Below are positions 32,437 to 43,000 of a stretch of 64,000 nt of DNA, in pieces. Position 1 is the stretch's first letter, and each line of letters opens with the position of its first letter. Both the position numbers and the translations under genes were made by a program. Under the pieces are notes generated by a model that was given only the letters and a program-made list of their open reading frames with translations, was not told where the DNA came from and did not search any database. Source of the stretch: Clostridia bacterium (lineage in GTDB: Bacteria; Bacillota; Clostridia; Oscillospirales; Acutalibacteraceae); assembly GCA_017438845.1 (NCBI GenBank), contig JAFRUO010000025.1:80302-144301 (forward strand), read 5' to 3'.

Positions 32437-32636
32437 TTAATCTCCTCCTAAAAAAGCATATAAAAAAAGTGCGCAGCCGAAGCTACGCACAAAAAACACA
32501 TAGCTCCGATTGTCGCCAAACAATGTTACATAATCGCAGATAGATGTATGCAAAATAGAGCATGCATTTTTATCATAACAGATAAAAATAGCATACACGG
32601 CTATCTGCTGAGTATTATTTAATAACATTATTTGGC
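32437..32636 (-). promoter_or_regulatory. Structured 200-nt leader, candidate riboswitch or attenuator
   Basis: Between the promoter and the CHAP gene. A long-range helix pairs 32536-32551 with 32591-32608 (8 + 6 bp around a small internal loop) and encloses a 9-bp hairpin (32566-32574/32581-32589). A further ATTGT/ACAAT hairpin lies at 32509-32524, and an intrinsic terminator at 32462-32490 precedes the ribosome site. I do not recognise the ligand class. Confidence 0.55.
32462..32490 (-). terminator. Intrinsic terminator inside the CHAP gene leader
   Basis: On the minus strand GTGCGTAGC, tetraloop TTCG, GCTGCGCAC (nine pairs, one G-U) followed by seven T. It lies 25 bp before the start codon, so it can only attenuate the CHAP gene. 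Confidence 0.8.
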
Positions 32637-32642
32637 TTTACT

Positions 32643-32671
32643 ATTTTACCATTATAAAGTGAAATAGTCAA
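32643..32671 (-). promoter_or_regulatory. Promoter of the CHAP-lectin-SLH gene
   Basis: Minus strand TTGACT (32666-32671) and TAAAAT (32643-32648), spacing 17 bp. An AAGACCTCG/CGAGGTCTT hairpin lies just upstream at 32677-32700. Confidence 0.65.
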
Positions 32672-32851
32672 CAAGAAAGACCTCGATTGCCCGAGGTCTT
32701 TGTTATGTCGGTCGACCGATTTTTTTCTGCTGCCAACCGCCGCCCGTGCTGCATAAAAAATCCAAGTTAAAACATAGTATTCAAAAAGCTTGATTTTACT
32801 TGGTTTTGCGTGCTTTTATTATAGCAAATATTGTGTCCTTATGTCAAATTC

Positions 32852-32881
32852 TTGACTTGAACTTTTCTTTGGTGCTACAAT
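32852..32881 (+). promoter_or_regulatory. Promoter of the hemolysin III gene
   Basis: TTGACT (32852-32857) and TACAAT (32876-32881), spacing 18 bp. The rest of 32701-32925 shows no gene. Confidence 0.6.
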
Positions 32882-32925
32882 AAAACAAATCGAAGTCTTA
32901 TTCTTGCTTACAGGACAGTTTTATT

Positions 32926-33591
32926 ATGAAATCATGGGAATCCGTTTCATTACCGGAGTACACAAAAAAGGAAGAAACTCTTAATATTATTACTCACGCC
33001 GCAGGGCTTGTTATCAGCGCCTGTATTCTCGCCTTCTGTCTTGTTCCTGCTATTGTGAGCCGTGATACGATTCGCATTGTATGTGCTTCGCTGTACCTTT
33101 TCGGAACAACGGTAATGTTCGTAACCTCGGTTATCTATCACGCCGCAACCAATCCCGACAGAAAGAAGCTGCTTCGGGTCATCGACCATTGCACGGTATT
33201 CTTTTCGGTTGCCGGCACGGTTACGGGCTGTGTTCCCGTTGTGTATGACAGAGTCGGAAAGCCTCAGGCAATTCTTATGCTTTCGGTCGCTTGGCTCGGA
33301 GTGACAACGGGCTTGCTGCTCACATTGTTCATGTTTGAAAAGACAAAGGCTATACGGATGTGCCTTTACATAGGCACGGCACTTGTCTGCGCCATTGTCG
33401 GAGCGAAGGCATATACGCTTCTTCCCGTCGGAGCATTTCTCTGCTTCCTCATTGGCAGCTCTTCACTTTTGCTCGGAGCCGTCTTTCTGCGAATCGGAAG
33501 GACGAATCGGTACTTCCACGCAGTCTTTCATATATGCATTGACATAGGCCTTGCCGTGTATTTTATCGGTATTTCAAAATATTGCTTTTAA
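32926..33591 (+). CDS. Hemolysin III / PAQR-family membrane protein
   Basis: A 221-residue protein with about seven membrane helices. It has the family's metal-site residues: NIITHAAG near the N-terminus, TSVIYHAA, LRVIDHCTVFF and the C-terminal YFHAVFHI. Family members are named hemolysin III, but their role in most bacteria is unclear, and membrane-stress or lipid functions have been proposed. The predicted promoter lies 45 bp upstream. Confidence 0.88.
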   Translation: MKSWESVSLPEYTKKEETLNIITHAAGLVISACILAFCLVPAIVSRDTIRIVCASLYLFGTTVMFVTSVIYHAATNPDRKKLLRVIDHCTVFFSVAGTVTGCVPVVYDRVGKPQAILMLSVAWLGVTTGLLLTLFMFEKTKAIRMCLYIGTALVCAIVGAKAYTLLPVGAFLCFLIGSSSLLLGAVFLRIGRTNRYFHAVFHICIDIGLAVYFIGISKYCF

Positions 33592-33621
33592 AGCTAATCA
33601 AAATAGAAAACGGGTGATTTT

Positions 33622-34092
33622 ATGATTATACGAAATGCAGAAGAAAAGGACATTGAACAGATACTGAATTTGCTAAGCCAGGTGCTTGAAATCCACGCAT
33701 CCATAAGGCCGGATATTTTCATTCCGCAGACAACCAAATACACCGAAAGCGAATTGTCTGATATCCTTAAAAATGAAAAGAGGCGCACCTTCGTCGCAAC
33801 GGATGAAAACGGAAAAGTTCTGGGCTATGCCTTCTGCGAAATCAGAGACTTCACGGGTATGAACAATATCGTTCCGCACACTGAAATGTATATTGACGAT
33901 TTGTGCGTTGACAGCGCTTCGAGAGGACAGAATATCGGTAAGGCGCTTTTTAACCGTGTTAAAGATGAGGCACGGGCGCTCGGATGCTACGAAATCACGC
34001 TCAATGTCTGGGAGGGCAACGACTCGGCAAGAGCATTTTACGATAAAATCGGACTGAAACCGAAGGAAACAATGATGGAATTGATATTGTGA
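33622..34092 (+). CDS. GNAT-family N-acetyltransferase
   Basis: A 156-residue acetyltransferase with a clear acetyl-CoA site: IDDLCVDSASRGQNIGKALF (about residues 92-111), then motif B LNVWEGNDSARAFYDKIGL. It starts 30 bp after the hemolysin III gene and ends 34 bp before the hydrolase gene, so the three may be one unit. Substrate unknown. Confidence 0.87.
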   Translation: MIIRNAEEKDIEQILNLLSQVLEIHASIRPDIFIPQTTKYTESELSDILKNEKRRTFVATDENGKVLGYAFCEIRDFTGMNNIVPHTEMYIDDLCVDSASRGQNIGKALFNRVKDEARALGCYEITLNVWEGNDSARAFYDKIGLKPKETMMELIL

Positions 34093-34126
34093 GGGGTTGA
34101 AATACCGCACAAACGGAGGATGAAAA

Positions 34127-34840
34127 ATGAAAAAATGGGTTAAAGTACTTTTAATACTTTTTGTTATAAGCGTTGCGTTGGTAATGGTGACAGCTGTTTA
34201 TGCATCCGACTACTACCGTGCAGTCGCAGTCGGCGCTTACATAACGAGCGGTAATACGGTTGCCGTTTCGCAAATCGACGAAGGGTACTTTTTTGACGGT
34301 CCCGGGACCGAGGACGCGCTTATTTTCTACCCAGGAGCCAAGGTTGACGAAACTTCTTATGCGCCGCTTCTGAATTCGCTCGCAGAGCAAGGCGTGGACT
34401 GCTTTCTTGTCCGTATGCCGATGAAGCTTGCATTTCTCGGAATGAACAATGCGGACAATATCCGTGCCGAATACAGCTATGCTCATTATTACCTTGCGGG
34501 GCATTCCCTCGGCGGAGCAATGGCTGCCGATTACGCCGCAGAGCATACCGATGAGTATTCGGGTCTGTTTCTTTTGGCGGCTTATCCGTCAAAGGACCTG
34601 TCAAAAGCTGAGTTTCCCGTGGTATTCATTTACGGTGAGAATGACCTTGTCCTCAGCCGTGAGAAGCTCAACGAAGGTTTTTCTCTTGTTCCGTCCGATT
34701 ATTCGGTAGTGAAAATAAGCGGCGGAAATCATGCACAGTTCGGCTCCTACGGCGAACAGGACGGCGACGGAAATGCCGCAATCTCGGCAGAGGAACAACA
34801 AAGAATAACAGTTGATGCAATAGTAAATGTTATCGGATAA
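34127..34840 (+). CDS. Alpha/beta hydrolase with N-terminal membrane anchor
   Basis: A 237-residue hydrolase with an N-terminal signal anchor (about 5-27), so it works outside the membrane. The nucleophile elbow is AGHSLGGAM with the catalytic Ser; YGENDLV holds the likely Asp and GGNHAQFG the His. LIFYPGAKVDE provides the oxyanion region. Esterase or lipase-like; substrate unknown. Confidence 0.87.
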   Translation: MKKWVKVLLILFVISVALVMVTAVYASDYYRAVAVGAYITSGNTVAVSQIDEGYFFDGPGTEDALIFYPGAKVDETSYAPLLNSLAEQGVDCFLVRMPMKLAFLGMNNADNIRAEYSYAHYYLAGHSLGGAMAADYAAEHTDEYSGLFLLAAYPSKDLSKAEFPVVFIYGENDLVLSREKLNEGFSLVPSDYSVVKISGGNHAQFGSYGEQDGDGNAAISAEEQQRITVDAIVNVIG

Positions 34841-34855
34841 CGAAATAAAAGCACA

Positions 34856-34890
34856 AACCCTGAGGATTATACTCCTCAGGGTAATTATTT
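34856..34890 (+). terminator. Terminator of the HlyIII-GNAT-hydrolase unit
   Basis: ACCCTGAGGA and TCCTCAGGGT form a 10-bp stem followed by AATTATTTTT. Confidence 0.85.
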
Positions 34891-34991
34891 TTACATCTCT
34901 TAATCTTCGGTTTCGTAATAATACATCTGAAACCTCAATTTCAGTTGTTTTCATTTTGCAAGCATCTCGCTTTTGCTTTTTAAAAACCAAC

Positions 34992-35020
34992 AAAAAGGAT
35001 GGCGTGAAGCCATCCTTTTT
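34992..35020 (-). terminator. Terminator of ppdK
   Basis: AAAAAGGATGGC, loop GTGAA, GCCATCCTTTTT, 19 bp past the stop codon. An intrinsic terminator usable in both directions. Confidence 0.85.
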
Positions 35021-35038
35021 ATTGATTAAATGTTATGA

Positions 35039-37672
35039 TTATGCATTCTTCTCAGCGATAGCTGCCTGTGCTGCTGCGAGGCGAGCGATCGGAACACGGA
35101 AGGGTGAGCATGAAACATAATCAAGGCCGATCTTGTGGCAGAACTCAACGCTTGACGGGTCGCCGCCGTGCTCACCGCAGATACCGCAGTGAAGTGAAGG
35201 ACGGGTTGCCTTACCGTTCTTAACTGCCATTTCCATAAGCTGGCCAACGCCTGTCTGGTCAAGCTTTGCAAACGGATCGTTCTCGAAAATCTTCTTGTCA
35301 TAGTAAGCGTCAAGGAACTTACCTGCGTCGTCACGGCTGAAGCCGAAGGTCATCTGTGTAAGGTCGTTTGTACCGAAGCAGAAGAACTCAGCCTGAGTAG
35401 CGATGTCGCCTGCGGTAAGAGCTGCACGCGGGATTTCGATCATAGTACCAACCTCGTACTTCATCTCAACGCCTGCGTTTGCGATTTCTTCATCAGCAAC
35501 TGCAACTACGATGTCCTTAACATACTTTAATTCCTTAGTGTCGCATGAAAGCGGAATCATAATTTCGGGAGCAACTGTCCAATCCGGATGTGCCTTCTGA
35601 ACATTGATTGCCGCACGGATAACAGCTCTGGTCTGCATCTTTGCGATTTCGGGATATGTAACTGCAAGACGAAGTCCTCTGTGACCCATCATGGGGTTGA
35701 ACTCGTGGAGAGAAGCGATAAGAGCCTTGATGTCTGCAACCGACTTGCCCTGAGCGTCTGCAAGCTTCTGAATGTCAGCTTCCTCTGTGGGAACGAACTC
35801 GTGAAGCGGAGGATCAAGGAAACGGATTGTTACGGGGCAGCCCTCAAGAGCTTCGTAAAGCTTTTTAAAGTCTGACTGCTGATAGGGAAGAATCTTGTCA
35901 AGAGCAGCTTCTCTTTCCTCAACTGTGTCTGAGCAGATCATCTCACGGAAAGCAGCGATTCTGTCCTCTTCAAAGAACATATGCTCTGTACGGCAAAGAC
36001 CGATACCCTCTGCGCCGAGCTCTCTTGCCTTCTTAGCGTCTGCGGGTGTGTCGGCATTGGTGCGAACCTTAAGCTTTCTGTACTTGTCAGCCCAGCCCAT
36101 GATTCTGCCGAAGGTGCCTGCGATCTGAGCATCAACTGTCGGGATAATACCCTCGTAGATGTTACCTGTTGAACCGTCGATTGAGATGTAGTCGCCCTCA
36201 CGGAACTCCTTGCCTGCAAGAGTGAACTTCTTGTTCTCTTCGTCCATGTTGATTTCGGTGCAGCCTGATACGCAGCAGGTACCCATACCGCGGGCAACAA
36301 CGGCTGCGTGAGAGGTCATACCGCCTCTGACGGTAAGAATACCCTGAGAAGCCTTCATACCGGTGATGTCCTCGGGTGAGGTTTCAAGACGTACAAGAAC
36401 TACCTTCTCGCCTCTTGCGTTCCAAGCCTCAGCGTCCTCTGCAGTAAATACAACCTTACCGCATGCAGCGCCGGGAGAAGCGCCTAAGCCCTTGCCGAGA
36501 GGTGTAGCAGCCTTAAGAGCCGCTGCATCGAACTGAGGATGAAGAAGAGTGTCAAGGTTACGGGGATCGATCATCGCAACAGCTTCCTCTTCTGTTCTCA
36601 TGCCTTCGTCAACAAGGTCGCAGGCAATCTGAAGAGCAGCCTGAGCTGTTCTCTTACCGTTTCTGGTCTGAAGCATGAAGAGCTTGCCGTGCTCAACGGT
36701 AAATTCCATATCCTGCATATCTCTGTAATGATTTTCAAGTGTCTGGCAAACCTGCTTAAACTCAGCGAATGCCTCGGGGAACTTCTGTTCCATTTCGGAA
36801 ATGTGCATAGGTGTACGAACACCTGCAACAACGTCCTCGCCCTGTGCGTTTGTAAGGAACTCACCGAAGAGGCCCTTAGCGCCTGTTGCGGGGTCGCGTG
36901 TAAAGGCAACGCCTGTACCGCAGTCATCACCCATGTTACCGAATGCCATTGACTGTACGTTTACTGCAGTACCCCATGAATACGGGATGTCGTTGTCACG
37001 ACGGTAAACGTTTGCACGCGGGTTGTCCCATGAACGGAAAACAGCCTTGATAGCGCCCATAAGCTGTTCCTTGGGGTCGGTCGGGAAATCCTCGCCGATC
37101 TTTGCCTTATATTCAGCCTTGAACTGGCCTGCAAGCTCCTTAAGGTCGTCAGCTGTAAGCTCAACGTCCTGAGTAACGCCCTTCTTTTCCTTCATCTCGT
37201 CGATGAGCTGCTCGAAGTACTTCTTGCCGACTTCCATAACAACGTCGGAATACATCTGAATAAATCTTCTGTAGCAGTCCCAAGCCCAACGGGGGTTGTT
37301 TGACTTCTCTGCGATAACGTTAACAACGTCCTCGTTAAGACCGAGGTTAAGGATTGTGTCCATCATACCGGGCATTGAAGCACGTGCGCCCGAACGAACA
37401 GAAACAAGAAGCGGATTTTCTTTATCGCCGAATTTCTTTCCTGTGATGCCTTCCATCTTAACGATGTACTCGTTGATTTCGCTCATAATCTCAGGATTGA
37501 TTTCACGGCCGTCTTCGTAATACTGTGTACAAGCCTCTGTTGAGATTGTGAAGCCCTGCGGAACCGGGAGACCGATGTTGGTCATCTCGGCAAGGTTTGC
37601 GCCCTTACCGCCGAGGAGCTCTCTCATGTTTGCATTACCTTCTGAGAAAAGGTAACAATACTTGTGTGCCAT
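35039..37672 (-). CDS. ppdK: Pyruvate, phosphate dikinase
   Basis: An 877-residue enzyme that interconverts pyruvate, ATP and phosphate with PEP, AMP and pyrophosphate; in anaerobes it often runs in the glycolytic direction. The ATP-grasp part starts with LLGGKGANLAEMTNIGLPVP. The phosphohistidine domain has TVRGGMTSHAAVVARGMGT with the catalytic His. The C-terminal PEP barrel contains GLCRTEHMF and FGTNDLTQM and ends with HCGICGEHGGD. I chose ATG 37672, with GGAGG before it. Highly biased codon use fits high expression. Confidence 0.97.
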   Translation of the reverse strand: MAHKYCYLFSEGNANMRELLGGKGANLAEMTNIGLPVPQGFTISTEACTQYYEDGREINPEIMSEINEYIVKMEGITGKKFGDKENPLLVSVRSGARASMPGMMDTILNLGLNEDVVNVIAEKSNNPRWAWDCYRRFIQMYSDVVMEVGKKYFEQLIDEMKEKKGVTQDVELTADDLKELAGQFKAEYKAKIGEDFPTDPKEQLMGAIKAVFRSWDNPRANVYRRDNDIPYSWGTAVNVQSMAFGNMGDDCGTGVAFTRDPATGAKGLFGEFLTNAQGEDVVAGVRTPMHISEMEQKFPEAFAEFKQVCQTLENHYRDMQDMEFTVEHGKLFMLQTRNGKRTAQAALQIACDLVDEGMRTEEEAVAMIDPRNLDTLLHPQFDAAALKAATPLGKGLGASPGAACGKVVFTAEDAEAWNARGEKVVLVRLETSPEDITGMKASQGILTVRGGMTSHAAVVARGMGTCCVSGCTEINMDEENKKFTLAGKEFREGDYISIDGSTGNIYEGIIPTVDAQIAGTFGRIMGWADKYRKLKVRTNADTPADAKKARELGAEGIGLCRTEHMFFEEDRIAAFREMICSDTVEEREAALDKILPYQQSDFKKLYEALEGCPVTIRFLDPPLHEFVPTEEADIQKLADAQGKSVADIKALIASLHEFNPMMGHRGLRLAVTYPEIAKMQTRAVIRAAINVQKAHPDWTVAPEIMIPLSCDTKELKYVKDIVVAVADEEIANAGVEMKYEVGTMIEIPRAALTAGDIATQAEFFCFGTNDLTQMTFGFSRDDAGKFLDAYYDKKIFENDPFAKLDQTGVGQLMEMAVKNGKATRPSLHCGICGEHGGDPSSVEFCHKIGLDYVSCSPFRVPIARLAAAQAAIAEKNA

Positions 37673-37863
37673 AAGTAATACCTCCAATAAAAATATACTG
37701 ATTAAATAAGCCTGTCCCGAAAAAGCTCGGGTCATTATTTGCCACTCGTAATTATAACAGAAAAAAATATGTTTTGCTACAATTTTTACAAAAAATCCCT
37801 TTCAATAAAAGTACAAATTTAAATGGTGTTTTCTCTGTTTTTATGGATTTTGCACAAAACAAA

Positions 37864-37882
37864 AGGACGGTAGCTCCGTCCT
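37864..37882 (-). terminator. Terminator of the pyrH-to-M20 unit
   Basis: AGGACGG and CCGTCCT form the stem, followed on the minus strand by TTTGTTTTG. It lies 12 bp past the M20 peptidase stop. Confidence 0.8.
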
Positions 37883-37893
37883 CTGTGTGATTG

Positions 37894-39363
37894 TTATTCT
37901 TTTGTCATTTCTTTAATGTATCTTTTAAAGAATTTAAGCGCTTCCTCAACGGACGCAACGGGAAGTCTTTCATTGGTACCGTGCGTACAAAGCAGGAGCC
38001 CCGTGCTTACAAGGAAGGGTGAATATCTGTAAATATTTTCGCAAATCGGCTCATAGTTATATGCGTCCGTGCCGCCCATTACAAGGTAAGGCGCAACAAG
38101 GTTCTTCTCGTCTGTGCTCTCACAAAGCCTTTTGATTGTCCTAAACGCTCTGGAGTCAGTCGGAGAAACTACAGAAGCCTCCTTACCGACAAGCAGGTTG
38201 TACTCCACCTTTTCCTTTCCGACGGCCTTTTCGATATGCCTTTCGACATCCTTAAAGCTGACGCCCGGCATTGTGCGGAAGTTTACGGTGATACCTGCCT
38301 TTTGCGGAAGTACATTAAACTGAGGGCTTCCGTGAGCCATGGTAACTGCAGTACAGGTCCTGACGAGAGACGCCGCAGGCGGTATAAGCGTCATTATTTT
38401 AAGCACCAGCGGCTTTAAAAGCCAAAGGTTACAGGTTATAAGCCTTGCAGGATATGAACATCTGCGACCGATTTGCGTAAACAGCTCATATACGAACGCC
38501 GGCATTTTTGCTTTGAACTGATGGTTTTCAAGTCCCTTAATCACATTTGCCAGATGACCGAGCGCCGTGTGCTTAGGCGGCTGCGAGGAATGTCCTCCCT
38601 TTGCCGAAACGCTGATTTCATAGTTCATACTGCCCTTTTCGGCAACGCCGACGCCTGCAAGGTTGCAGTTGAGTATACCCTTAACGTCAACGGGAAGCAT
38701 TGCTCCGCCCTCGTCAAGCACAGCCTCAAGATGAACGCCCTTGCCTTTAAGGTGTTCAACTATTTGTCTTGCTCCGTTGTCGGGTGCGGCGACTACCTCC
38801 TCATTGTGCCCGAGACAAAGGTAGAGAGTCCTTGTGGGGGTGAAGCCGTCGGCTATCAGCTGTTCAACGCTTTCCATAACGGCAATAAGGTGGTTTTTCA
38901 TGTCCATTGCGCCTCTGCCCCAGATAAACTCTCCGTCATTATAGCCTTCAAACGGATCGTGCTCCCAGTCATTCTCGGTGCCCTCGTTAACGGGTACGAC
39001 ATCCTGGTGCGACAGCAGGGCGATAGCATCGAGCGAGGGATCGCTTCCCTCCCATTTATAGATAAGGCTTGCCTCGGCGATTTCTGTCCTTTCAAGTGTT
39101 TTGTGGACAAGAGGATAACGCTCCTCAAGATATTTATGAAATTTTTCAAACTCGTTCCAATCGACAAGCTCCCTGTCATAATTGGAAATCGTCCTGATTT
39201 TGATTGCACCTGTCAGACTTTCACAATATCTGTCAACGTCCACCTTCTCGTCGGCAAGTTCAATTTTTTCCGACTTATCCTTTTTCGGCGTAAAGAAAAG
39301 GGCGCGGAGCGCAGTGATAAAGATGAAGACAAGTAAAACAAGTATTATAATCTGAAAAACCAT
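37894..39363 (-). CDS. M20-family metallopeptidase, membrane anchored
   Basis: A 489-residue peptidase of the M20 family, closest in form to carboxypeptidase PM20D1-type proteins. An N-terminal membrane helix (about 3-24) is followed by two-metal ligands: ALLSHQDVVPV, WGRGAMDMKN, CLGHNEEV and the late CTHGTNERLP. A dimerisation lid lies in the middle. It begins 3 bp after the DUF3592-like gene and is the last gene of the long leftward unit. Substrate unknown: amino-acid amide or peptide. Confidence 0.88.
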   Translation of the reverse strand: MVFQIIILVLLVFIFITALRALFFTPKKDKSEKIELADEKVDVDRYCESLTGAIKIRTISNYDRELVDWNEFEKFHKYLEERYPLVHKTLERTEIAEASLIYKWEGSDPSLDAIALLSHQDVVPVNEGTENDWEHDPFEGYNDGEFIWGRGAMDMKNHLIAVMESVEQLIADGFTPTRTLYLCLGHNEEVVAAPDNGARQIVEHLKGKGVHLEAVLDEGGAMLPVDVKGILNCNLAGVGVAEKGSMNYEISVSAKGGHSSQPPKHTALGHLANVIKGLENHQFKAKMPAFVYELFTQIGRRCSYPARLITCNLWLLKPLVLKIMTLIPPAASLVRTCTAVTMAHGSPQFNVLPQKAGITVNFRTMPGVSFKDVERHIEKAVGKEKVEYNLLVGKEASVVSPTDSRAFRTIKRLCESTDEKNLVAPYLVMGGTDAYNYEPICENIYRYSPFLVSTGLLLCTHGTNERLPVASVEEALKFFKRYIKEMTKE

Positions 39364-39366
39364 TTC

Positions 39367-40038
39367 TTAGCCCCCCTGTCTGAATTCGTCTATTTTAACA
39401 TAATATCTCTTCGGATTTTTTTCGTCGTAATAAACGCTGAGACTCTGTTCCTTAATCTTTTTCGTAAGGCGGTTTCTCCTAACCGGGAAAGAATAAAAGG
39501 GCTTTTTCTTCAGCTCCGGAAAATCCGAGCTGTCGCAGAGTATTCGGCACCTGCCGAAGCTCAGCTTTTCAACCTTTTTGACCCTGCAAAGCTTCCACGA
39601 ACCGCTTTCAAGCAGCTTCGTTCTTTGCCTCAGCGGCAGGAAAACAACAAGCATAATAATGCACAAAAACGCACTTACCAACGCTGATATTTCAAGTGTC
39701 AGCTTCTCCTTGCCGTCGGGGTTTATAACCATATGCTCAGCAGGGTTATCCGCGAGATAATAATATTTCAGTGTCTGACCGATGTATGTATTACGGTCGG
39801 CGCGTGTATAAACCTCCTGCTTTACCTCGCCGTTTTCAATAAAGCTTGCTACATATTCCTCTCTTCCGCTGTCCGAGGTCTGAGTGTAGGAAATAAGATA
39901 ATCTCCCTCAACGGCATGCTTCTTATAATAGCTCTGCTTTATAAGTATGCCTGCAAAGACCGCAGTTACCGCAAGCGCCGCAACAAGCAAAGCGGCAAGG
40001 CAAACAAACAGTATTTTTTCGTTTTTGTAAAGCTTCAT
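39367..40038 (-). CDS. DUF3592-like membrane protein
   Basis: A 223-residue protein with two membrane helices (about 8-30 and 115-135) around an extracytoplasmic region containing YLISYTQTSDSG and DNPAEHMVINPDG, a pattern like DUF3592 proteins. I chose ATG 40038, with AAGGAGGATACC before it; a longer frame would run into polC. Function unknown. It lies between polC and the M20 peptidase gene. Confidence 0.7.
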   Translation of the reverse strand: MKLYKNEKILFVCLAALLVAALAVTAVFAGILIKQSYYKKHAVEGDYLISYTQTSDSGREEYVASFIENGEVKQEVYTRADRNTYIGQTLKYYYLADNPAEHMVINPDGKEKLTLEISALVSAFLCIIMLVVFLPLRQRTKLLESGSWKLCRVKKVEKLSFGRCRILCDSSDFPELKKKPFYSFPVRRNRLTKKIKEQSLSVYYDEKNPKRYYVKIDEFRQGG

Positions 40039-40048
40039 GGTATCCTCC

Positions 40049-43000
40049 TTAGAACAGTGAAAGCTGTGCGGACTGCGGCAAATCACCGAAAGCTCCGCAC
40101 TGAGTGAGCAGCTCGATTACCGCACTGCCCGCCTTCGCCCTGTCCGCAAAATCTTCAATTGAAACAAATTCTCCGTTGCCGTCGTTGCGTGCGTTTGCAA
40201 GCGGATAAGCCGCCGCCTCGCCGACTCCCGACAGCGCCGAGAAGGGCATACGTATTTTTCCGTCCTCAATTTTGTAGGTCGTTGCCTCGGACTTATATAT
40301 GTCAACCGGAAGAAGTTCAATGCCTCTCGCCATCATCTCGTTTGCGACCTGAAGCTGAGTAAACTGATCCTTGTCCTTCTGGGTGGCGGTTTTTGATTTT
40401 ATTTTTTCATCGATTTCCTTCATCTTGTCCTTGACCGCCTGTCTGCCCTGAACTACGCTGACAGCGTCAAGATCGCCGCCGCGCACGGTAAGAAAAGCCG
40501 TGTAATACTCAAGAGGCTTGTAAATTTTGTACCAGCCGAGCCTGAGCGCCGCAATAACATAAGCCGCGGCATGCGCCTTGGGGAACATATATTTGATTTT
40601 ACGGCATGAGTCCATATACCATTCGGGTACATTGCACGCCCTCATTGCTTCCTCAGCTCCCTCCGGGAAGCCGAATTTTGCAACCTTACCCTTTCTGGTA
40701 AGTTCCATTATCTTAAACGCAAGGCTTGATTCTACGCCTGCGTGCATAAGATAGGTCATAATGCTGTCACGGGTTCCGATAACCGAGGAAATGGTGCACG
40801 TGCCGTCGTGGATAAGGTCCTGAGCGTTACCGTTCCAGACATCGGTTCCGTGTGAAAGACCCGAAATCTGCAAAAGGTCGGAGAAGGTCTGCGGCTGAGC
40901 CTCAATGAGCATCTGCCTTACAAACGGCGTACCCATTTCGGGTATTGAAAGCGTTCCCGTTTCACAGTCTATGTCCTCAGCCGTAACGCCTAATGGCTCG
41001 GGGCTTGTGCAGAGCTTGATTATGTTTCTGTCGCAAACATCTACATCCATAACGGGTATACCCGTCATATCCTCAAGGTGTTTATAAAGCGTAGGAACAT
41101 CGTGACCGAGTATGTCAAGCTTGAGTATCGTGTCATGAAGCGAGTTAAAGTCAAAGTGAGTGGTTTCCATATCCGACGTGGTATCGTCGGCGGGGAACTG
41201 CACGGGAGTAAAATCGTAAACCTCATAGTCATTCGGAACAACAACCATTCCGCCGGGGTGCTGACCTGTTGTCCTTTTAACGCCGGAGGTGCCTCGGGTA
41301 AGTCTGTCCTCCTCGGCTCGGCAGACAGTCATGCCTTTGTCCTCAAGCCTTTTTTTGACGTAGCCGTATGCGGTCTTGTCAGCAACGGAGGAGATTGTTC
41401 CCGCCTTGAAAACGTGCGACGAGCCGAACAGCTCCTCGGTATATCTGTGAGCCTTGCCCTGGTAATCGCCCGAGAAATTAAGGTCAATATCGGGCGCTTT
41501 ATCTCCGTGGAAGCCGAGGAAGGTTTCAAACGGAATTTCATGACCGTCCCTTATAAGCGGAGTACCGCATTCGGGACAATCCTTTTTCGGCATATCAAAG
41601 CCTGAGCCGTACTCTCCGTTTTCGTAGAACTCCGAGTATTTGCACTTGGGACATCTGTAATGCGGCACAAGGGGATTTACCTCGGAAATACCCGCCATTG
41701 TCGCAACGAAAGACGAGCCGACCGAGCCTCTTGAGCCGACGTGATAGCCGTGTTCCTCAGAGTCCCAAACAAGTCTTTGAGCGATTATATAAAGTACGGC
41801 GTACCCGTTTTCAATTATCGAGTCAAGCTCCCTGGTAAGCCTTTTGGAAACGAGGTCGGGAATCTTCCCGTCCTTTTCGTACCACTCCTTCGCCTTAGTC
41901 CAGCAAATATCGCGCAGTTGCTCCTCACTGCCCTCGATTGACGGCTGATAAGTGCCGTCGGGGAAGGGCTTGATCACATCAATTTTGTCCGCTATTTTGT
42001 TGGGATTTGTAACAACAACTTCCTTAGCGGTGTCCTCGCCGAGATAAGCGAATTCGTCAAGCATTTCACGTGTTGTCTTAAAATAAAGCGGAGCCTGCTT
42101 ATCGGCGTCGGGATAGCCCTGAGAAGCCTGAATAATCTCTCTGTATTTTGCGTCCTTCGGGTCAAGGAAATGAACGTCGCCGGTAGCTACGACGGGCTTT
42201 CCCAGCTTGTCGGCAATGGCGACAATTTTTCGGTTGACCTCCATTATGTCCTCAAAGCTGTTGAACTTGTCGTAACGCTTGTTTCTTTCGGGGTGTTTGG
42301 AATTCGGGTCCGAATGCGCCCTGAGCATAAATTCGTTATTGCCCAGAGGCTGTATTTCAAGGTAGTCGTAGAAAGAGGCAATTTCGGTGATCTCCTGCTC
42401 GCTCTTTTCCTCGATTATCGCCCTGAACAGCTCGCCTGCCTCGCACGCCGAGCCGATTATAAGCCCTTCACGGTACTTAATAATTTCGGACTTCGGCATT
42501 CTCGGACGCTTGTGGAAATACTTTACATTGGAGAGTGAAACGAGCTTATAAAGGTTTTTAAGACCTCTTGAGTTTTTAACAAGTATTATCTGATGATAGG
42601 TCGGAAGCTGATCAATCGGAATGTCGGGGTTTTTCATATCATCGACAAAGTATGCCTCGACGCCGTAGATAATTTTTATCTTATCGCCTGCTGCATTTCT
42701 CGCCTCCGGAAAGCCCTGTACACAGCCATGGTCCGTGATGGCTATCGCCTTGTGCCCCCATTTGATTGCCCTTTTTACAAGCTGTGCGGGCGGCGTCATG
42801 GCGTCCATTTGAGAAAGGTTTGTATGCAGATGAAGCTCCACCCTTTTTTCAGGCTCATTGTCCTGCTTCTCGACGGGTGTTACAAGACAGATGCTTCTCG
42901 GGTTTATAACCTTTTCTCCCCTGTATTTGTCAAACGAAACCGAGCCCGAAAGCGTAACAAAAACGCCGTCCTTCAGGTTGTTGAAAAGCTCGTCGCAGTA

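Noticed and set aside
35026..37164. Several open frames on both strands inside ppdK
   Set aside because: They arise from strongly biased codon use of ppdK and have no family features.
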